Assembly: GCA_021401465.1 (NCBI GenBank)
Contig: JADDMT010000085.1
Span: 1 to 64,000, forward strand
From: Teratosphaeria epicoccoides
Taxonomy: Eukaryota > Ascomycota > Dothideomycetes > Mycosphaerellales > Teratosphaeriaceae
Direction of reading: 5' to 3'
Length of the DNA stretch: 64,000 nt
Shown: positions 60,544 through 64,000 of the stretch, piece after piece
Layout of the letters: the number at the start of each line of letters is the position of its first letter
Numbering within the stretch: the first letter of the stretch is position 1
Notes under the pieces: generated by a model
Database searches by the model: none
Seen by the model: only the letters and a program-made list of their open reading frames with translations
Told to the model about the DNA's origin: nothing
Translations under genes and position numbers: made by a program

Positions 60544-63039
60544 CTATACCCTCCGCACATGATTCGACGGAAATAGCCCCAACTTCCCACCATAAACACC
60601 AACAAACCAATCCGCATGCTTCTCCTCGACCTCCGTCACCTCAGCATTCTTGGGAAAGGCTAGCTCATCCGTCACGCCCTCACTAGGCCAAAAGCTCCAC
60701 AAAGCCAGGAATTTGCCGCCAAGACTGCCATCTGCCGGCGGAGCCATGCCTGCCTCGCTGGGCATATCCTTGTAGCGTCGGCCACCCACTTGATCACGGA
60801 CAATAAGGCGTTGCTGACCAATCCCTGGCGAGTCTTGGTAACCGATTATGGCCATTCGATGACCTTGGAGACAGCGTCGCCATCCGTTCGGTCCGTTCGC
60901 TTGGGACATCTTGCCTGCGGCTACGATGCCGTGGTAGCATTCGGTACAAATGTCGTAGTCGCCGTGGCTGCAATCGTAGCAGTGGAAGTGGGTGCTATTT
61001 GGGGATATGGAGCGATGGCAAATGTCGCAATCCGTAGAGACTGGCAGAAGGACATAGCTGTCTTGCTTCAGATGTGGTAGTTGTACGAATGGTGGCTTAA
61101 CTGGGTATGGAATCTCGCCTCGAGTGCTCTGATTCGCCACGGGAAGGAGTGGATGCGTGCAGCAATTGCCGTGCTGCACGCATCTGTCGCAGTAGCCCCA
61201 TGCGCCTTCGAGGCAGTCGAAACAGAACCAATAGCATTCGTCGGCGAAGGCCAGGCACGACTCGCAGAAGGCGCCTTCCTGGAGCTTGTCGGTCGTGCCT
61301 TCCTCTCTGGCCCATCGACGCGGCGAAAGCACATGCGGTCGCTCGTAGTCCTGCGGCCATCCTTCGGACGGCGCAAGGCGTTGCCATCGCTCGTAGGCCA
61401 TGTAGCCAAACCCATACCAATGATCACAGCCCTGTCCTATCCGGTAGCACTGGAGGCAGAGGCTCAAGTTGCCGGCTCGACACCAGGGACAGTAATAGTG
61501 CAAGGTATACTCGATATGCTGCTTCTCGCACCGGGCACAGATGATGGACGGAGCGGATGCGCCGGGCGTCTCATTCGGCAAATTTGATAGAGGTTCAGGC
61601 ACAGGTGTGGCACTCGTGATATGCTCGGGCGCAAAAGCCGCAAGTGAGGCTACTGGCCTGATTCCTCGTTCTGCTCCCACACCCGCATCAGCCACACCAG
61701 ATATCAGAGATGGCGAGCTGTTATTCGTCGGTGCGCCTTGCCGCCGCAAGGCTGCCAGAGGACCTTGCGCGTGCGGTGGCACCACATGGCTTCTACGATC
61801 ATGGGACGATGCGCGCACATGCGATATGTGAGTTCTCAGATCCGCTCCTCTTGCTGGATTGATGTCGTTTTCAGCGGCACCACTGGCCACCTGCCTCCGC
61901 CGTTCACCCTCAGCATCTTGAACTCTCGGGCTGACACTGAGATTTGTGGCCGATCCTAAGGCTTGGTGGACAGGGACTGGCGCGTTGACGCGGTGAGCCG
62001 AGCGATTGCTGCGCTGACTGGTGGCGCTTGCTGACCGGATCCGCCGGTCAGTTGCAATGTCTTGCTGTTCGAACAAGTGCGGGCGTGAAATGGGCAGTCT
62101 GACCCGAGGCGCCTCCAACGAGGCGCTGTTCGTCCGACTATGGTGCCGACCATGTGTGTCAGCAACTGCTGATAATGTTGCATTGGGTGTGTGACTGCCT
62201 TGCTGACTTCGATCCCGATTCCTCGGCCTGTCTCGTCTGCGTTGACGTCTTCTGTAAGCTTCTGCAATGCGTTCTGTGAGCTCTTCTTCCTGTTCTGTCG
62301 TTAGATTGTCGAGGTCGACGCCGTCCAGCAGCCCCTCGGAGTATATGGATTGCAGGATATCCTGCTGTACGTCTTGCGAGTCCACTGGCGACGCATTACT
62401 CAGCAGACTCCGCAATGAGGGCTGGTGCTCAATATGAGATTCGTTCGCATTGTGCTCTCTCAGCCTGTCTTCTGATAGCGAAAGATGCCCTGAGCTGGCT
62501 CCCGCCTGAGCGTGTCGCCGGACCTCCTGCCTTCTATACCTTGCCGCCCTCTCAGCTCTCCTGTCGGCCCTCCGTCTTGCAGCCTCGGGATCCACCTGTC
62601 CCATACTCAGCTCTCTCACTTCTTCCATGAGCCTTTCGTCCTCGCTGTCGGTATCATCTCGCCTAGTCTCGACCTTGGGTATGACATCGTCGCCGGGCTG
62701 ATACCGCTCTTTCATCTCCTCCTTCTCTTCCGCACTCTTCTCGCGACCGGGATTTGCCCGCAAGAACCCCTCCAGTAATGCGGTAGACCTCCAGTCGGCC
62801 CTTGTGCCGCGCACATGCTCGCGACATGACGGACATGTGTACGGTGTAGCATTGCGAGGAAGCTTTGTCCGTCTCGCCGCGCTGGCCTGAAACGCGAACC
62901 ATTCTTTCAAGCACGAGCCGCAGAAGGTGTGCAGGCAGTCCAGCAGCGTCAGAGGTTGGTAGAGGATGTCGGTGCAGATGGAGCATGTGAGCTCCTTTTC
63001 CATGTCCAGCATGCCATCACTTTCGCCTGAGGCCGCCAT
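60544..63039 (-). CDS. RING-ZZ-SH3 protein, probable E3 ubiquitin ligase
   Basis: 831 residues from ATG 63039 (MAASGESDGMLDMEKEL); the open frame reaches a TTG at 63162. Domains in order: C3HC4 RING at about 19-75 (CSICTDILYQPLTLLDCLHTFC ... CPSC); a long charged, low-complexity region with an acidic patch (DLDNLTTEQEEELTERI); two Cys-rich clusters at about 500-540 and 588-625 (CLQCYRIGQGC, CVQHGNCC); a ZZ-like zinc finger at about 670-700 (CDICHRSISPNSTHFHCYDC); and a C-terminal SH3 at about 778-831 (ALWSFWPSE ... LGLFPSNHV). The RING implies ubiquitin ligase activity; ZZ and SH3 suggest partner binding. The target is unknown. Fungal proteins of this layout are known but poorly studied. Confidence 0.88.
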   Translation of the reverse strand: MAASGESDGMLDMEKELTCSICTDILYQPLTLLDCLHTFCGSCLKEWFAFQASAARRTKLPRNATPYTCPSCREHVRGTRADWRSTALLEGFLRANPGREKSAEEKEEMKERYQPGDDVIPKVETRRDDTDSEDERLMEEVRELSMGQVDPEAARRRADRRAERAARYRRQEVRRHAQAGASSGHLSLSEDRLREHNANESHIEHQPSLRSLLSNASPVDSQDVQQDILQSIYSEGLLDGVDLDNLTTEQEEELTERIAEAYRRRQRRRDRPRNRDRSQQGSHTPNATLSAVADTHGRHHSRTNSASLEAPRVRLPISRPHLFEQQDIATDRRIRSASATSQRSNRSAHRVNAPVPVHQALGSATNLSVSPRVQDAEGERRRQVASGAAENDINPARGADLRTHISHVRASSHDRRSHVVPPHAQGPLAALRRQGAPTNNSSPSLISGVADAGVGAERGIRPVASLAAFAPEHITSATPVPEPLSNLPNETPGASAPSIICARCEKQHIEYTLHYYCPWCRAGNLSLCLQCYRIGQGCDHWYGFGYMAYERWQRLAPSEGWPQDYERPHVLSPRRWAREEGTTDKLQEGAFCESCLAFADECYWFCFDCLEGAWGYCDRCVQHGNCCTHPLLPVANQSTRGEIPYPVKPPFVQLPHLKQDSYVLLPVSTDCDICHRSISPNSTHFHCYDCSHGDYDICTECYHGIVAAGKMSQANGPNGWRRCLQGHRMAIIGYQDSPGIGQQRLIVRDQVGGRRYKDMPSEAGMAPPADGSLGGKFLALWSFWPSEGVTDELAFPKNAEVTEVEEKHADWFVGVYGGKLGLFPSNHVRRV

Positions 63040-63251
63040 CTTGGCGGGACCGATTGCTCTTACTCGAAATGCAGATGTGAGTTTACCAAGTGTTTGGGAG
63101 TGCCTACGAGCCGTTGCGCAGCCTAGAGTCTGTCCATTGGATTTCAGCGCGACGCAGCTCAATATGTCAGTCGCCTCCTGTCATAAGCAGAATGATGGAC
63201 CCATGGACGTGCCAATCGTGACCAGACTGCTGTCCAGATATTTCGAGTGAA

Positions 63252-63373
63252 ATGGACGACGATGACGCGGCAAAGACTGTCACGGGCGCGGCCCCACCAC
63301 CACGGCGGCGTGTACTTGCGAAGTCCAGGGAGGCGGAATCACTTCGACCTCTACGACCTGCGCACACCGGTAT
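63252..63373 (+). pseudogene. Orphan first exon facing the right-hand LTR
   Basis: ATG 63252 opens MDDDDAAKTVTGAAPPPRRR and continues to a consensus 5' splice site (GTATGT) right after PAHTG. The coding composition (acidic start, Pro/Arg, RVLAKSREAESLRPL) is gene-like, and the divergent position opposite the RING gene gives it a promoter. No continuation could be read in the 350 bp before the LTR-derived sequence. A gene truncated by the retroelement insertion, or one resuming beyond the window, are both possible. Confidence 0.4.
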
Positions 63374-63726
63374 GTTGCACCTACTTGTACTAGACCTGGC
63401 ACTCCACGTGGTGAGCGGAGTGCTCTCAGATCCGAAGCAAACACAGTACAATTGTTCATGGGGGGGTACTTAGGTCACTCGTGACTCGTATTGGGCATCT
63501 TATTAACCATCGGACAAGCATCGATCCCGATCATTATAGAGTTGCCGCGTGGTGAGGCGGCCTCCTTCCGAGGCTTCGCTCTCTTAAGCTGATTATAATC
63601 TTCACTTCGCCACCGACCGGCCGTCAGATACCGCGGCTACTGCTGTTTTTTCTAGGGTTGCAATGATTGCTTTGAGAAGTACTGTTATTAAAAGTAGACA
63701 GAGCGGTTGGTCGTATGACGAGGTAT
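63374..63726. other. Junction sequence before right LTR
   Basis: A possible acceptor (TACTTAG at 63465-63471) follows the GTATGT donor, but the frame closes soon. The remainder is AT-leaning with no gene. Part may be an unrecognised end of the LTR element. Confidence 0.4.
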
Positions 63727-64000
63727 GGTATTAAATAGGTATATCGCCGTTTGGTGATGTTTCAAATGCATGGTATTTTCGGATGAGCGCTATTACTCCT
63801 ATCTATAATTTTCTGCAGTGGCTTGTAGTCACCACATACGCTACTGCGGTGTTCTCGTGATACAGGCTCGTCTTACATCGGACACCTTACCTCGCGACCA
63901 GTGGGACTCACTAAACAATACACCCCCTCAGAGATCACCCTCTGAAGGTTACTTTGAGTGAGAGCCCCTGCGGCGCTTCAGAGTTCTCACCGCATCCTCT
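63727..64000 (-). mobile_element. Third LTR element, inverted copy (LTR plus 3' end)
   Basis: The reverse complement of 63727-63922 aligns with the LTR at 13517-13713, and 63923-64000 aligns with the purine tract and ORF end before it (GAGGGGGTG; LKVTFRG). On the minus strand the frame corresponding to 13440-13500 lacks the RIP-type changes, so this copy is much less mutated. The rest lies outside the window. Confidence 0.8.

Overview
The window looks like a filamentous ascomycete (Pezizomycotina, probably Dothideomycetes; the class is an inference). The support is short GT..AG introns of about 47-70 bp with CTGAC-like branch sites, monocistronic genes with CT-rich leaders, conserved fungal families (PFS2, SFC1, TIM13, DGAT1-type MBOAT, a DUF7918-like protein) and a retroelement block riddled with C-to-T and G-to-A changes of the kind left by repeat-induced point mutation (RIP). 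No bacterial operon structure, tRNA, rRNA or CRISPR array was seen.

Layout. (1) 1-13,793 is a nest of dead LTR retrotransposons: a Ty3/gypsy chromovirus (gag, zinc knuckle, protease, RT, RNase H, integrase, chromodomain, and an antisense ORF before the 3' LTR), a 743-bp tandem duplication of its 3' end, a Ty1/copia element without its 5' LTR, and a third LTR element with an unrecognised ORF. (2) 13.8-63.4 kb is a gene island of ordinary GC content. (3) At 63.73-64.0 kb the LTR and 3' end of the third element reappear in inverted orientation and far less mutated, so the island is bracketed by inverted copies of one LTR family.

Gene island, left to right: a conserved fungal protein of unknown function; a gene-poor 2.6 kb; four members of a divergent BTB/POZ-like family (BL1-BL4) interleaved with NUC1 (endonuclease G) and TIM13; an isochorismatase-type hydrolase; SFC1; dihydrofolate reductase; a second isochorismatase-type hydrolase; a cysteine-rich small secreted protein; an equilibrative nucleoside transporter; an intronless 8.6-kb gene for a 2,852-residue coiled-coil protein; a RidA/Mmf1 protein; a fifth BTB-like member (BL5); a Ser/Thr kinase; a decayed coiled-coil/ubiquitin-like gene; a DUF7918-like protein; a DGAT1-type acyltransferase; PFS2; a RING-ZZ-SH3 protein; and an orphan first exon facing the right-hand LTR.

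The housekeeping genes cover mitochondrial import and carriers (TIM13, SFC1, NUC1), folate and nucleoside metabolism (DHFR, ENT), lipid storage (DGAT1) and mRNA 3'-end formation (PFS2). They are not an operon. The most unusual content is the scattered BTB-like family: five copies in different states (intact, shortened, broken), two of which share a sequence element about 380 bp upstream of their start codons. The antisense ORF inside the gypsy element is the second point of interest.
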